64,000 nucleotides of DNA. Source: JACJWR01 sp963842975. GTDB taxonomy: Bacteria > Actinomycetota > Actinomycetes > S36-B12 > UBA10799. Shown here piece after piece: positions 1 through 8,275 of the stretch (positions are counted from its first letter, which is position 1; each line of letters starts with the position of its first letter). The position numbers and the translations under genes were made by a program. The notes below the pieces were generated by a model, which saw only the letters and a list, made by a program, of their open reading frames with translations, searched no databases and was not told the origin of the DNA. Location: positions 124,001-188,000 of the forward strand of contig CAWJIH010000008.1 of assembly GCA_963842975.1 (NCBI GenBank), written 5' to 3'.

Positions 1-213
1 GTCTTCGCAGGTCACAAGGGGTTGGCTGGCGGGGCACTGGTGGGGGGCCACGATTTGTAGCCCACCACCGTGCACGTCAGGCCACATCGGGGCGTATCGT
101 TGTCCTCGCCGCTTGTACCCCCGAGCGGTAGCAGCCCCCAGTTGAGCCACCCCCGTTCCTGGGGGCTGCACTTTTCCCTGGGACACCGCTGTGGTCCGGA
201 GCGGATTAGCGAG
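1..213. other. Left-edge region without an assignable gene
   Basis: No complete gene is visible. One frame is open from the edge to a TAG at 58-60 (19 codons), which could be the 3' tail of a gene outside the window but has no recognisable family signature. Around 40-72 a GGTGG-type arm can pair imperfectly with a CCCACCACC arm. The only convincing element is the hairpin at 131-175, listed separately. Rightward transcription from outside the window probably ends here. Confidence 0.4.
131..175 (+). terminator. Rho-independent-type terminator
   Basis: A perfect 11-bp stem, GCAGCCCCCAG at 131-141 pairing with CTGGGGGCTGC at 159-169, encloses a 17-nt loop and is followed by TTTT at 172-175. The U-tract is short but the stem is very stable. 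It would end transcription entering from the left edge. It also lies just past the 3' end of the leftward DUF1232 gene, so it could act on both strands. Confidence 0.6.
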
Positions 214-588
214 TTAGCGAGTCAGTGCGGGTGGGTCGGTGATCACCGTCGCGGTGGCGTAGACCGGAACCGCGGAGGTCTCCATCAGGTAGCGGTCGGC
301 AGCGGACGTGGCCGCCGCAAGTAGCCAGATCGCGATGGCGGTGTCGTCGATCAGGCCGGGGATCGTGAGCAGTGCCTCGGGGATCAGATCGATCGGTGAG
401 ACCAAGTAGGCCACGGCCATCACCATCGCGAAGACGTTGCCCTTGCCGAGGCCGGAGTACTCGCCGGTCATGGTGTCGCGAATCATTCGCGGGACTGCTG
501 CCACGCGAGTCAAGAAGCCGCTCCGACCGTGGGCATTCATGGTGCTGACGGTGGCCGCGGTCAGGGCGGCCCTTCGAACCTGCTTCAT
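214..588 (-). CDS. DUF1232 (YkvA-like) membrane protein
   Basis: A 124-residue protein. The central segment AYLVSPIDLIPE followed by GLIDDTAIA is the signature of the DUF1232/YkvA family, small proteins with one or two hydrophobic helices and no settled biochemical role. The hydrophobic stretch spans about residues 55-95. The ATG is preceded by GGAG at a suitable distance. It is transcribed leftward, divergently from the MFS gene at 738. The longer overlapping frame (206-718) has no family features and was discarded. Confidence 0.75.
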   Translation of the reverse strand: MKQVRRAALTAATVSTMNAHGRSGFLTRVAAVPRMIRDTMTGEYSGLGKGNVFAMVMAVAYLVSPIDLIPEALLTIPGLIDDTAIAIWLLAAATSAADRYLMETSAVPVYATATVITDPPALTR

Positions 589-725
589 GGTGACTCCGCT
601 TCAGTAGTGGCGGGTGGGAGTAGTGGTGGGTGGACGGTGGTGTGTTGCGGGTGTTGAACGCTGCCGGCAAGGTAGCTATTCCGAAATGATTCGACGCCGC
701 AGGTGTGGCGCGGCACACAGTGGGT

Positions 726-731
726 TAGGTT
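726..731 (+). promoter_or_regulatory. -10 box (TAGGTT) for the MFS gene
   Basis: TAGGTT matches the actinobacterial TANNNT -10 and ends 6 nt before the GTG at 738, so the transcript would begin at or beside the start codon. No Shine-Dalgarno sequence lies between. No good -35 is visible. The inference is a leaderless mRNA. Confidence 0.45.
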
Positions 732-737
732 CCCCTG

Positions 738-2033
738 GTGGCAGAGCAACCCAGGAAGTCGATCGGCGGGACGATGTCCCGAGTAGCCGGTCGGACTCCG
801 CTCTTCACCGGCCTGCCGCCCGAGGTGGGGGTACTTGCTGCCATCGCCTTCTGCGTGGCGTTGGGATTTGGCATCGTTGCCCCGGCGATTCCCATTTTCG
901 CCCGAACATTCGGGGTGTCTGCTTTCCTCGCGGGCGCAGTGGTGAGTGCGTTTGCCTTCGTCCGCCTGATCGCCGCGCCTGGTGCCGGGGCACTAGTGAA
1001 TCGGGTCGGTGAGCGGCGGGTGCTTGCCACCGGGCTCGGGATCGTTGCGGTATCCAGTCTCGCGGCGGCATTTGCCCAGAACTATCCGCAGTTGATTGTG
1101 CTTCGGGCTCTTGGTGGTTTCGGTTCAAGCATGTTCACGGTGTCGGCGATGGCATTGCTGCTGCGCACGGTGGCACCAGACCAGCGCGGTCGAGCCACCG
1201 GGGCCTACCACGCAGGGTTCCTGTTTGGTGGTGTTGCTGGCCCGGCGGTCGGCGGAATCGTGATCGGGATTTCGATTCGGGCACCTTTCCTGCTCTATGC
1301 CGTCACCTTGGCCGCGGCCACCATCGTGTGCCTTGTCTGGCTCAAGGACCCGGCTCCGCACGTGGACCCCGACGGCGAGGAATCCGACGCCGCGGCAAAG
1401 AGTGATCCCGAGGGGTCCGAACCGCTGCCGCTGGCAACAGCGCTGCGCGATCGGGCCTATCTGGCCGCGATGGCCACCAATTTGGGCAACGGCTTTTCCA
1501 TCTTTGGACTCCGCTCCGCACTGGTGCCGCTTTTTGTGGTCGAGGGCATGCGACAGGGTCCGACGCTGGCTGGCATCGGTTTCTTAGTGGCCGCCTTGGT
1601 GCAGGCAGTGCTGCTGCTGCCAGCCGGACGGATGGCCGACAACACCGGCCGAAGGCCAGCCATGATCATCGGCTCGACGGCCAGCGTGCTTGCCATGGTC
1701 GCACTTGCGTTGGGCACCCAAGTGTGGCTGTTCATGGTGGCCATGGTGGTTTTCGGGATCGCCGGTGCGTTCCTCAGCCCGGCGCCGGCCGCAGTCGTCG
1801 GGGACGTGACGCACGGGCGCCCTGGGGGCACCGTGGTGGCCGCATTCCAGATGGTCAGCGATTTCGGCGCCATCGTCGGGCCGCTGGCAGCTGGCCTGGT
1901 GCTTGATCGGGCTGGATTTGGCGCCGCCTTCGCGGTCGGAGGGGCGATCATGGGTCTGGGTTTGCTCGCTTCGCTTGCGATGCCCGAAACTCTGCATCGA
2001 CGAAACCAGGGGTCGCGACCGGCTGTTGGGTAG
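738..2033 (+). CDS. MFS transporter (drug/metabolite exporter type)
   Basis: A 431-residue polytopic membrane protein of the major facilitator superfamily with about 12 predicted helices. The loop after helix 2 carries GALVNRVGERRVL, the family's G-x-L-x-D-R-x-G-R-R-type motif in modified form. A charged cytoplasmic loop rich in Asp, Glu and Ser (about residues 205-230) separates the two six-helix halves, and the second half contains GRMADNTGRRP, a second copy of the same motif. This resembles MFS multidrug or metabolite exporters; the substrate cannot be told. The GTG start fits the -10 box at 726-731. An in-frame ATG at 777 would remove 13 residues and is the alternative. Confidence 0.8.
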   Translation: MAEQPRKSIGGTMSRVAGRTPLFTGLPPEVGVLAAIAFCVALGFGIVAPAIPIFARTFGVSAFLAGAVVSAFAFVRLIAAPGAGALVNRVGERRVLATGLGIVAVSSLAAAFAQNYPQLIVLRALGGFGSSMFTVSAMALLLRTVAPDQRGRATGAYHAGFLFGGVAGPAVGGIVIGISIRAPFLLYAVTLAAATIVCLVWLKDPAPHVDPDGEESDAAAKSDPEGSEPLPLATALRDRAYLAAMATNLGNGFSIFGLRSALVPLFVVEGMRQGPTLAGIGFLVAALVQAVLLLPAGRMADNTGRRPAMIIGSTASVLAMVALALGTQVWLFMVAMVVFGIAGAFLSPAPAAVVGDVTHGRPGGTVVAAFQMVSDFGAIVGPLAAGLVLDRAGFGAAFAVGGAIMGLGLLASLAMPETLHRRNQGSRPAVG

Positions 2034-2078
2034 GTCCAGTGATTCTGGAACGATCCTGCGTGGCGCGGGCTGCCTCCC

Positions 2079-2084
2079 TAGTAT
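2079..2084 (+). promoter_or_regulatory. -10 box (TAGTAT) for the c-di-GMP gene
   Basis: TAGTAT is a full TANNNT match ending 6 nt before the GTG at 2091, with no Shine-Dalgarno between. A -35 resembling TTGACA is not seen at 16-18 nt. A leaderless transcript is inferred. Confidence 0.5.
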
Positions 2085-2090
2085 GGCCGT

Positions 2091-5000
2091 GTGCTCAAGC
2101 CCGAGGCCATGTTGCGATCCGCAAAAGGTCTCGTCTGGGCGGTATTCGGGGCCTCGTCGGCCGCGCAGGAAATCAATCGGCGCCGCCTGACCCGTCAGTT
2201 GGAGACCCAGCGGCGGGCACTCGCGCGCCAACGAACTCAGCACGAACATGAATTGATGCGCGCCCACGCCGAACTTCAGGCGGCAGCGCGCACAGATTCC
2301 CTCACTGGCGTGGGGAATCGGCGAATGCTCGACTCGCTCGCGGACCTGAAGGGCCGGTGGACAAATTCAGGCATGGCCGATTGTGCCGTGCTGGTGGTGG
2401 ACATTGACTTGTTCAAGGCGTTCAATGAAGCAGCCGGGCATGTCCGGGGAGATGACTGTTTGCGTTCGGTCGCGAAAGTGCTGCAGAGTGCCATCTCCCC
2501 AGAGCGTGACCTGCTCCTCAGGTCCGGCGGGGAAGAGTTTCTGATCGTTCTCCCGGGTTCAGACGCGGACGCCGCAAGTCGATGCGCGAGTCGAATTCAC
2601 TCCCTGCTCCGGACCGAGGCGCTTCCGCATCCGGCGTCCACAGTCTCTGAACGTGTCACCGTGAGCATCGGGGTGGCAACCGTCACCTCATCCGACATCG
2701 TGGACATCGACCTGCTCATCTCGACTGCCTCGAATGCCCTGATGGAGGCAAAAACCACGGGACGAAACCGGACGGTGTGCAGAGCGGTTGACCCCAGCAC
2801 CGCGCCGGCGACGAGCACAGGCCCGCTTCGGATCGGCCTGCTAGCACCGTTCACCGGAGTGGTGTCGATGTACGGCGAAGAGATTGAGCGGGCTGCGCGG
2901 CTGGCGATCCAGAGTGTGAATGAAGAAGGCGGGGTCAAGGGCAGGCCGCTGGAGCTGGTGGTTGCCGACGACGGCAGCCAACCGGAGTCTGCGGTGTCCG
3001 CCGCGCGTGAAATGGTGCAAGAGCATGGGTGCGTGGCCTTGATCGGCACACTCATGAGTAACAGCAGGATCGCAGTAGCGGAGCGGGTCGCGGGCCCGCT
3101 TCGGGTGCCGCTGCTGAGTTTCTCTTCCTACGAAGGCGGAATCGACAGCCCCTGGTTCTTCAACTTCGCAGCCGTTCCAAACCAACAGATCGAATCGCTG
3201 GTGCCCTACCTCATGAGCAGGTTTGGCGCACGGTTCTACTTCGCTGGCAACAACTATGAGTGGCCCCGCGGAAGCATCGACGCGGCCAAGCGGGTGCTGA
3301 ACGCGCGTGGCGGGGAAGTTGTCGGCGAGGAGTACCTGCCGTTCGCCCCCACCGAACAGCAGATCGCGGACCTCCTCAGCGACGTTTCCACCAGCGGGGC
3401 CCAAGTCTTCGTCCCCTACTTCGCCGGTCTCGATCAGATCAGCGTCTTGCGCGCTGCCCAGGCGGCGGGTGTGCGAGATTCAATGGCGATCGGGATGGGC
3501 CACTTTGATCCGGTGCTGGCCGACATGTCGACTCCCGAGGAACGTGCCGGATTGATCGTTGCGAACACGTACTTCATGGGCGTGGAGACGCCAGAAAACG
3601 AAGAGTTGCTCAAACGACTCTCCGACTCGCCAGAGGTGACCGGACTTTGGCCGGAGGGCAATGGCGTGGTCACGAACTTCGGCGAAGGAGCTTGGGTCTG
3701 CGTGCGGGCCTTCGCTGAGGCCGCGCGGACAGCTGTTGACTTCACCGCCGAGGCACTCGCGGAGGCACTCTCCGTGGTGTCCGTGCAAGTCCCGCAAGGC
3801 GTCGTCACGATGGATCCCAACACGCATCACGCGGCGGTGAGTTGCTACATCGCCGAAACCGACGAGGACGGTGACTTCCACGTGGTTGCCCGCTCCGGCG
3901 CCGTCGCAGCCAGAGTGCCGGAGCGGTTCCTCGCTGGCGGCGACGCCTGGGAGACCAGCCCACAAGCGCAAAGGGAACCCAGCAACGAACCGCGACTCAC
4001 CGCTGGGGCCGTGATCATCGTAGATAAGGATGCGGTGATTCGTACGGCCAATCGGGCCGCGGCCACGCTCTTCGGCTACCGGCCAGAAGCACTCCCGGGT
4101 CTGGTCTTGAGTTCATTGGTCCCACCGCATCTTCGCCAGCCGTTCGCGGCCGAGTTTGCTGCTTTCCTCGCATCGGATGAGCCGGAATTGGTGATCTCTG
4201 AGCATCCAAGCCTCCACGGGTATCGAGAGGATGGGACCTTCTTCAACCTGGGCATGGTGTTGAGCAAAGAGGTGATCGACGAACAGTTCTTCGTAGTGGC
4301 AGCGCTTACGGATCTCGACGATCTGGTGTCTGCCCACCGGGTGCGTCGCCGGCTGATCACCCACGATCCGCTCACCGGCCTGATCAATCGCGAAGTGTTC
4401 CTGCAGCGACTCGCCACGGCCCTTCGGCGAAGCCGGCACGAAGGTCAGCACGTGCTGGTCGCCTCGGTCGACATCGATGGCCTCGGTGTCGTTAACCGGC
4501 GTTTCGGAACAGCGGTCGGCGATGAGTTGCTCGTGACGCTCGGGCAGCGACTGAACCGGAGTCTGGCCGGTGGCGTGGTCTCGCGGATTTCGGATGATCG
4601 GTTCGCAGCCTTCATGGAGGTTCCAGCGCCGCAGGTGGCGCGAACCGCTCTCGTTGCGGAGATCGCCGAGGCGGCGAACACCCCGTTGGACGCTGGCGGA
4701 ACCACCCTGATGGCCTCAGCGACGATTGGGGTTGCGGAGGACACCGCCGAACTGACCGCCGAGCAGCTGCTCACGCATGCCGAGGCGGCCATGTACAACG
4801 CCAAGACAACGAACCGAGGTGGCTGGCGGATCTACGAGCCGAATCAGCAACGCCTTGCCGAACGCACGCTGGCAATCGACACCATGCTGCGGGATCCACA
4901 GCTCGAGTCCCAACTTGAGTTGTACTTCCAACCCATCTACTCGTTGAGCATCGACGGGATGATCGGGGCCGAAGCGTTGCTTCGCTGGACCTCGCCGAAT

Positions 5001-5636
5001 GGGCCGATCGGACCGGGGGAGTTCATTCCAATCGCCGAGAGCAACGGTTCGATTCTCCGGATCGGCCGCTGGGTGGTCAACGAGGGCCTCCGCACTCTGG
5101 CGAAGTTCCACAGTTTGTTTGGCCCGCAGTCGCCGATGCTGAGCATCAACATCTCCCCACTGCAGTTGTCGGCGGCCCTCCGGCAGTTTGACACTTCGCT
5201 CGGCGAATACGGCGTTGACCCAAGCGAAATCCTGTTGGAGATCACCGAAAACGGCCTCGACACCGCAGACGAAAATGCGAACGCGGATTTGGCGGCACTC
5301 AAGATGCTGGGCCTGGGGGTGGCGATCGACGATTTCGGCACCGGCACCTCGGGGCTCACAATGGTGAGCCGGCTGAACGTGGACACCTTGAAGATCGACC
5401 GGGCTTTCGTCGATGGGGCCTTCGAACTTGGGAGGCGTCGCAAGTTGTTGGGGGCGATCGTGTCGATGGCGCACGCACTCGGCTTGAGCGTGATCGCCGA
5501 AGGCGTCGAAGACCCGCGGGACTTGGATTTCCTCAAGTCCGTGGGGTGCGACGCAGTCCAGGGTTACTTGCTGGCTCGACCGATGCCTGAGCAGGATTTC
5601 GTCGACGCCTGGGCAAAGAGCCTCGGCAGGGTTTGA
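2091..5636 (+). CDS. GGDEF-AmiC/UrtA-like-PAS-GGDEF-EAL c-di-GMP protein
   Basis: An 1181-residue protein. Order of parts: a coiled-coil-like basic N-terminus (about 30-70); a first GGDEF domain with GGEEF at 146-150; a type I binding-protein fold (about 245-620) resembling AmiC/UrtA amide and urea sensors (IGLLAPFTG, VNEEGGVKGRPLELV, the YEGG segment, and a C-terminal VPQGVVTMDPNTHH segment); a PAS domain (about 637-755); a second GGDEF-like domain (about 758-915) whose signature is SDDRF at 834-838; and an EAL domain with EALLRW at 961-966 and DDFGTG at 1080-1085. From family knowledge, the first GGDEF should make c-di-GMP and the EAL should hydrolyse it. The first GGDEF has PERD where an inhibitory RxxD site would be. 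No signal peptide or membrane helix is seen, so the sensor is probably cytoplasmic, as in AmiC. The ligand is unknown. Confidence 0.85.
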   Translation: MLKPEAMLRSAKGLVWAVFGASSAAQEINRRRLTRQLETQRRALARQRTQHEHELMRAHAELQAAARTDSLTGVGNRRMLDSLADLKGRWTNSGMADCAVLVVDIDLFKAFNEAAGHVRGDDCLRSVAKVLQSAISPERDLLLRSGGEEFLIVLPGSDADAASRCASRIHSLLRTEALPHPASTVSERVTVSIGVATVTSSDIVDIDLLISTASNALMEAKTTGRNRTVCRAVDPSTAPATSTGPLRIGLLAPFTGVVSMYGEEIERAARLAIQSVNEEGGVKGRPLELVVADDGSQPESAVSAAREMVQEHGCVALIGTLMSNSRIAVAERVAGPLRVPLLSFSSYEGGIDSPWFFNFAAVPNQQIESLVPYLMSRFGARFYFAGNNYEWPRGSIDAAKRVLNARGGEVVGEEYLPFAPTEQQIADLLSDVSTSGAQVFVPYFAGLDQISVLRAAQAAGVRDSMAIGMGHFDPVLADMSTPEERAGLIVANTYFMGVETPENEELLKRLSDSPEVTGLWPEGNGVVTNFGEGAWVCVRAFAEAARTAVDFTAEALAEALSVVSVQVPQGVVTMDPNTHHAAVSCYIAETDEDGDFHVVARSGAVAARVPERFLAGGDAWETSPQAQREPSNEPRLTAGAVIIVDKDAVIRTANRAAATLFGYRPEALPGLVLSSLVPPHLRQPFAAEFAAFLASDEPELVISEHPSLHGYREDGTFFNLGMVLSKEVIDEQFFVVAALTDLDDLVSAHRVRRRLITHDPLTGLINREVFLQRLATALRRSRHEGQHVLVASVDIDGLGVVNRRFGTAVGDELLVTLGQRLNRSLAGGVVSRISDDRFAAFMEVPAPQVARTALVAEIAEAANTPLDAGGTTLMASATIGVAEDTAELTAEQLLTHAEAAMYNAKTTNRGGWRIYEPNQQRLAERTLAIDTMLRDPQLESQLELYFQPIYSLSIDGMIGAEALLRWTSPNGPIGPGEFIPIAESNGSILRIGRWVVNEGLRTLAKFHSLFGPQSPMLSINISPLQLSAALRQFDTSLGEYGVDPSEILLEITENGLDTADENANADLAALKMLGLGVAIDDFGTGTSGLTMVSRLNVDTLKIDRAFVDGAFELGRRRKLLGAIVSMAHALGLSVIAEGVEDPRDLDFLKSVGCDAVQGYLLARPMPEQDFVDAWAKSLGRV

Positions 5637-5697
5637 CCGCAACCCGCGGGCAGGGCATCGCTGGGCTTCGAACAGTGGGATCTGCCACGATGTTGGG

Positions 5698-6684
5698 GTG
5701 AATAGCACGCACCCCGCCACGGCATCGATCCGCGGCGAACCACCTTTCTACCTCGGAATCGACGTCGGCGGTACCAAGATTGCTGCAGCGGTGGTTGACT
5801 CCGCCGGTCGCGTGCTGAGCGTGAACCGGATCGCCACCGCAGGAAACGACGATGCGGAGTCCTTGTGGCAGGCTCTGGTGACCGTCGGAGATGAGGCGCT
5901 AGCGGCTGCCGGAGTCGCTCGGGTGGAGGGCGTGGGTTGTGGCTGCGCCGGCCCGATGCTGTGGCCGGAGGGAGTGGTGTCGCCGCTGAATCTGCCGCAA
6001 TGGCGGGAATTTCCGCTGGCCGCGCGGATCCACGAGAAATGGCCGTTCGGCCCGGTCCGGGTACACAACGATGCGGTGTGTGTGGCCGTGGCCGAACACT
6101 GGGTTGGGTCGCTGCAAGGTAGCGCCAACGCCCTGGGCATGGTCGTCTCCACCGGGGTGGGTGGCGGGATCATCAGCGCCAACAGGGTGGTCAACGGGGG
6201 GCTCGGAAATGCCGGACACATCGGCCACGTGGTGGTCGATCCTGACGGGCCGCCATGCGCCTGCGGCGGAGTCGGGTGCCTGGAGGCGGTTGCCCGCGGA
6301 CCCGCGATTGTCGAGTGGGCGGTTGGTCAGGGTTGGACCCCGAGCGATGGGCAGCCGCCAAGTGGGGTGAATCTGCTGATCTCGGCCACCGAGGGTGACC
6401 CACGAGCCCTGGCCGCATTTCGTCGAAGCGGCGAGGCGGTGGGGCAGGCGTTGGCCTCCGTTGCGGCCTTGCTCGACCTCGATGCGGCAGCCATCGGGGG
6501 TGGACTGATGCATGCCGGAGAATTGCTCATCGGCCCGATCCACGAGTCGTTCGAACGACATGCGGGTTTCGGTTTCGTCCGCAGGATGTCGATCCGACCG
6601 GCGACCACCGGGCAAGAGGCTGGCCTCATCGGAGCGGCTGGACTGGTCGCTCAGGGTGGCCGCTACTGGACCGCGCTCACGTGA
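5698..6684 (+). CDS. ROK family sugar kinase (glucokinase-like)
   Basis: 328 residues. The N-terminus has the ATP-phosphate motif GIDVGGTKIAAAVVD and the middle has the zinc-binding ROK signature CACGGVGCLEAVARG (Cys-x-Cys-Gly-x2-Gly-Cys-x-Glu). There is no N-terminal helix-turn-helix, which favours a kinase over a ROK repressor. ROK kinases phosphorylate glucose or related hexoses; the exact sugar is not determined. The start is a GTG at 5698. The 3' end overlaps the convergent P450 gene by 22 bp. It follows the c-di-GMP gene after 61 bp, without a strong terminator between. Confidence 0.8.
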   Translation: MNSTHPATASIRGEPPFYLGIDVGGTKIAAAVVDSAGRVLSVNRIATAGNDDAESLWQALVTVGDEALAAAGVARVEGVGCGCAGPMLWPEGVVSPLNLPQWREFPLAARIHEKWPFGPVRVHNDAVCVAVAEHWVGSLQGSANALGMVVSTGVGGGIISANRVVNGGLGNAGHIGHVVVDPDGPPCACGGVGCLEAVARGPAIVEWAVGQGWTPSDGQPPSGVNLLISATEGDPRALAAFRRSGEAVGQALASVAALLDLDAAAIGGGLMHAGELLIGPIHESFERHAGFGFVRRMSIRPATTGQEAGLIGAAGLVAQGGRYWTALT

Positions 6685-8123
6685 TTCAACCGCATCGGTA
6701 CGCCTGTCCGCGGACGCAGCGTCACAGCGCCGATGGGTTCGACCGTTGATCCTGGAACAAGTGTTGGTTCCCAGCGTTGGGCGAGGGTGGCCAGCGCCAT
6801 TGTGGCTTCGGTGATGGCGAATTGGTCGCCGATGCACTGTCGTTTGCCGTAGCCGAATGGGAACCAGGCCCCCCGCGGCTGGCCAGGGTTCCGCTCGGAA
6901 AACTTCCCCTCAGCGTCGAGCCAGCGCTCTGGCCGGAACGCCTCCGCTTCCGGCCAGTAGCGCGGGTTGCGATGCATGGCGTACTGCGAAGTCAGGATGA
7001 TTGAGCCGGTGGGTAGCCGCCAGCCAGCCACCTCGATCTCGGTGGTCGTGGATCGGCCGATGATCCAGGCTGGTGGGTAGAGCCGCATCGATTCGTAGAT
7101 CACTGCTTTGGTGCGGTGCAACTGGGCCATGTCATCGAAGCGCGGGGGACGGCCGTCAAGGACGGCGGCGAGTTCGGCCCGCAATGCGGCTGCCTCGATC
7201 GGATTGTTCGAAAGCAGGTACCAGGTCCAGGTGAGATTCATCGCCGTGGTTTCGTGTCCGGCGAGCACCAGCGTCATGACTTCATCACGCAACTGTGCAT
7301 CGGTCATCCCGTGGCCGTCCTCGGTCGCCGCGATCAGCATGCTGAGCAGGTCGCCGGTGTCCCCAGCCTCTCGATGGTCGTCGATCATCCGCTGCACCAT
7401 CGTGTCGAGAGCGTCGAGTTCGGCTGGCAGCGCGTGCAGAGCCGTTCCCGGAATTCGCGACATCAGTTGGCCGCCGGGCACCATGAGGCGGGGGAAAGCC
7501 TCCAGCAGCTTGGACAGCGACGCGCCCACCCCAGCGGCGTCGGCGCGCAAGTCCGCGCCGAACAAGGTCCGGCCAACAATGTCCAAGGTCAACGCACTCA
7601 TGTCCGCTGCCATCTCCACCGTGCGCCCGGCAGTCCACTCACGTTCATGATCCAGGGTGGCGGCCACCATTCGCTCCGCGTACTCCCGGATCCGGTCTCG
7701 GTGGAAAGCGGGCTGCACCAGTCGTCGCTGCCGCAGGTGGTCGGCACCTTCGTTGGTGAGGAGCCCGTTGCCGAGCAGTACCTTCGCCTCCATCAGGGCG
7801 CGACTCTTGCACAGCACTCGGGCGTGCTCTCGGTGGACGTGGTCGAGCACGTCGGCATCGCTGATCACATAGATATGCCGTCCTAGCACCGACCAGTGCG
7901 CAATCGTCGGATAGCGAAACGCCAACCGTGAGAAGTACTCGGGTCCAAGGCTGCCACTCAGGAACTGCTGCATCACGAAGCCAGCGCCGTTGGGCCCGGG
8001 CGGACGAGGAATCCCCCGTGGCTGCCGAGTGTCGATGGCCTTGACGGACTCGCGCGCCAGCCGACGGCGAGCCTCGGTGTCATAGACCTCAGGAGTCCGG
8101 TCGTGTTCGTCGATGACTGACAT
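6663..8123 (-). CDS. Cytochrome P450
   Basis: 486 residues. The I-helix oxygen-activation motif AGHETTAMNLTW, the K-helix ESMRLYP (Glu-x2-Arg) and the haem loop FGYGKRQCIG with Cys430 as proximal thiolate are all present, so the enzyme should be functional. The I-helix and haem loop resemble class-E-like bacterial P450s more than CYP51. No ferredoxin or reductase gene is adjacent, so redox partners must lie elsewhere, and the substrate is unknown. I chose the ATG at 8123, preceded by GGAGAGGA at a normal distance, rather than an upstream in-frame start at 8231 that would add a basic segment unlike the family. Confidence 0.88.
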   Translation of the reverse strand: MSVIDEHDRTPEVYDTEARRRLARESVKAIDTRQPRGIPRPPGPNGAGFVMQQFLSGSLGPEYFSRLAFRYPTIAHWSVLGRHIYVISDADVLDHVHREHARVLCKSRALMEAKVLLGNGLLTNEGADHLRQRRLVQPAFHRDRIREYAERMVAATLDHEREWTAGRTVEMAADMSALTLDIVGRTLFGADLRADAAGVGASLSKLLEAFPRLMVPGGQLMSRIPGTALHALPAELDALDTMVQRMIDDHREAGDTGDLLSMLIAATEDGHGMTDAQLRDEVMTLVLAGHETTAMNLTWTWYLLSNNPIEAAALRAELAAVLDGRPPRFDDMAQLHRTKAVIYESMRLYPPAWIIGRSTTTEIEVAGWRLPTGSIILTSQYAMHRNPRYWPEAEAFRPERWLDAEGKFSERNPGQPRGAWFPFGYGKRQCIGDQFAITEATMALATLAQRWEPTLVPGSTVEPIGAVTLRPRTGVPMRLNHVSAVQ

Positions 8124-8275
8124 CGTGGGTCCTCTCCATCCGGGGCAGCGTGCACGGGAGGTTTGGTGCCTCCCCGTGAGGCCCGTGACTATCACGGTAG
8201 ATCCCCATCGCTTGGATCGCAGCAGAGTCATGTCAAGGTTTGGTGAGCCAGCCGCTCACACCGCGGTGCTGACAT

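Noticed and set aside
1..60. 3' end of a coding sequence at the left edge
   Set aside because: Nineteen open codons without a recognisable motif are not enough to call a gene.
2091..2300. Membrane anchor or signal peptide on the c-di-GMP protein
   Set aside because: The only hydrophobic patch (GLVWAVFGASSAA) is too short and is followed by a charged coiled coil, so an extracytoplasmic sensor is unlikely.
4716..5720. 334-codon minus-strand frame opposite the EAL domain
   Set aside because: The EAL motifs on the plus strand are intact; the antisense frame resembles no protein.
8124..8231. Longer P450 start at 8231
   Set aside because: The added residues are basic and unlike the family, and a good Shine-Dalgarno precedes the ATG at 8123.
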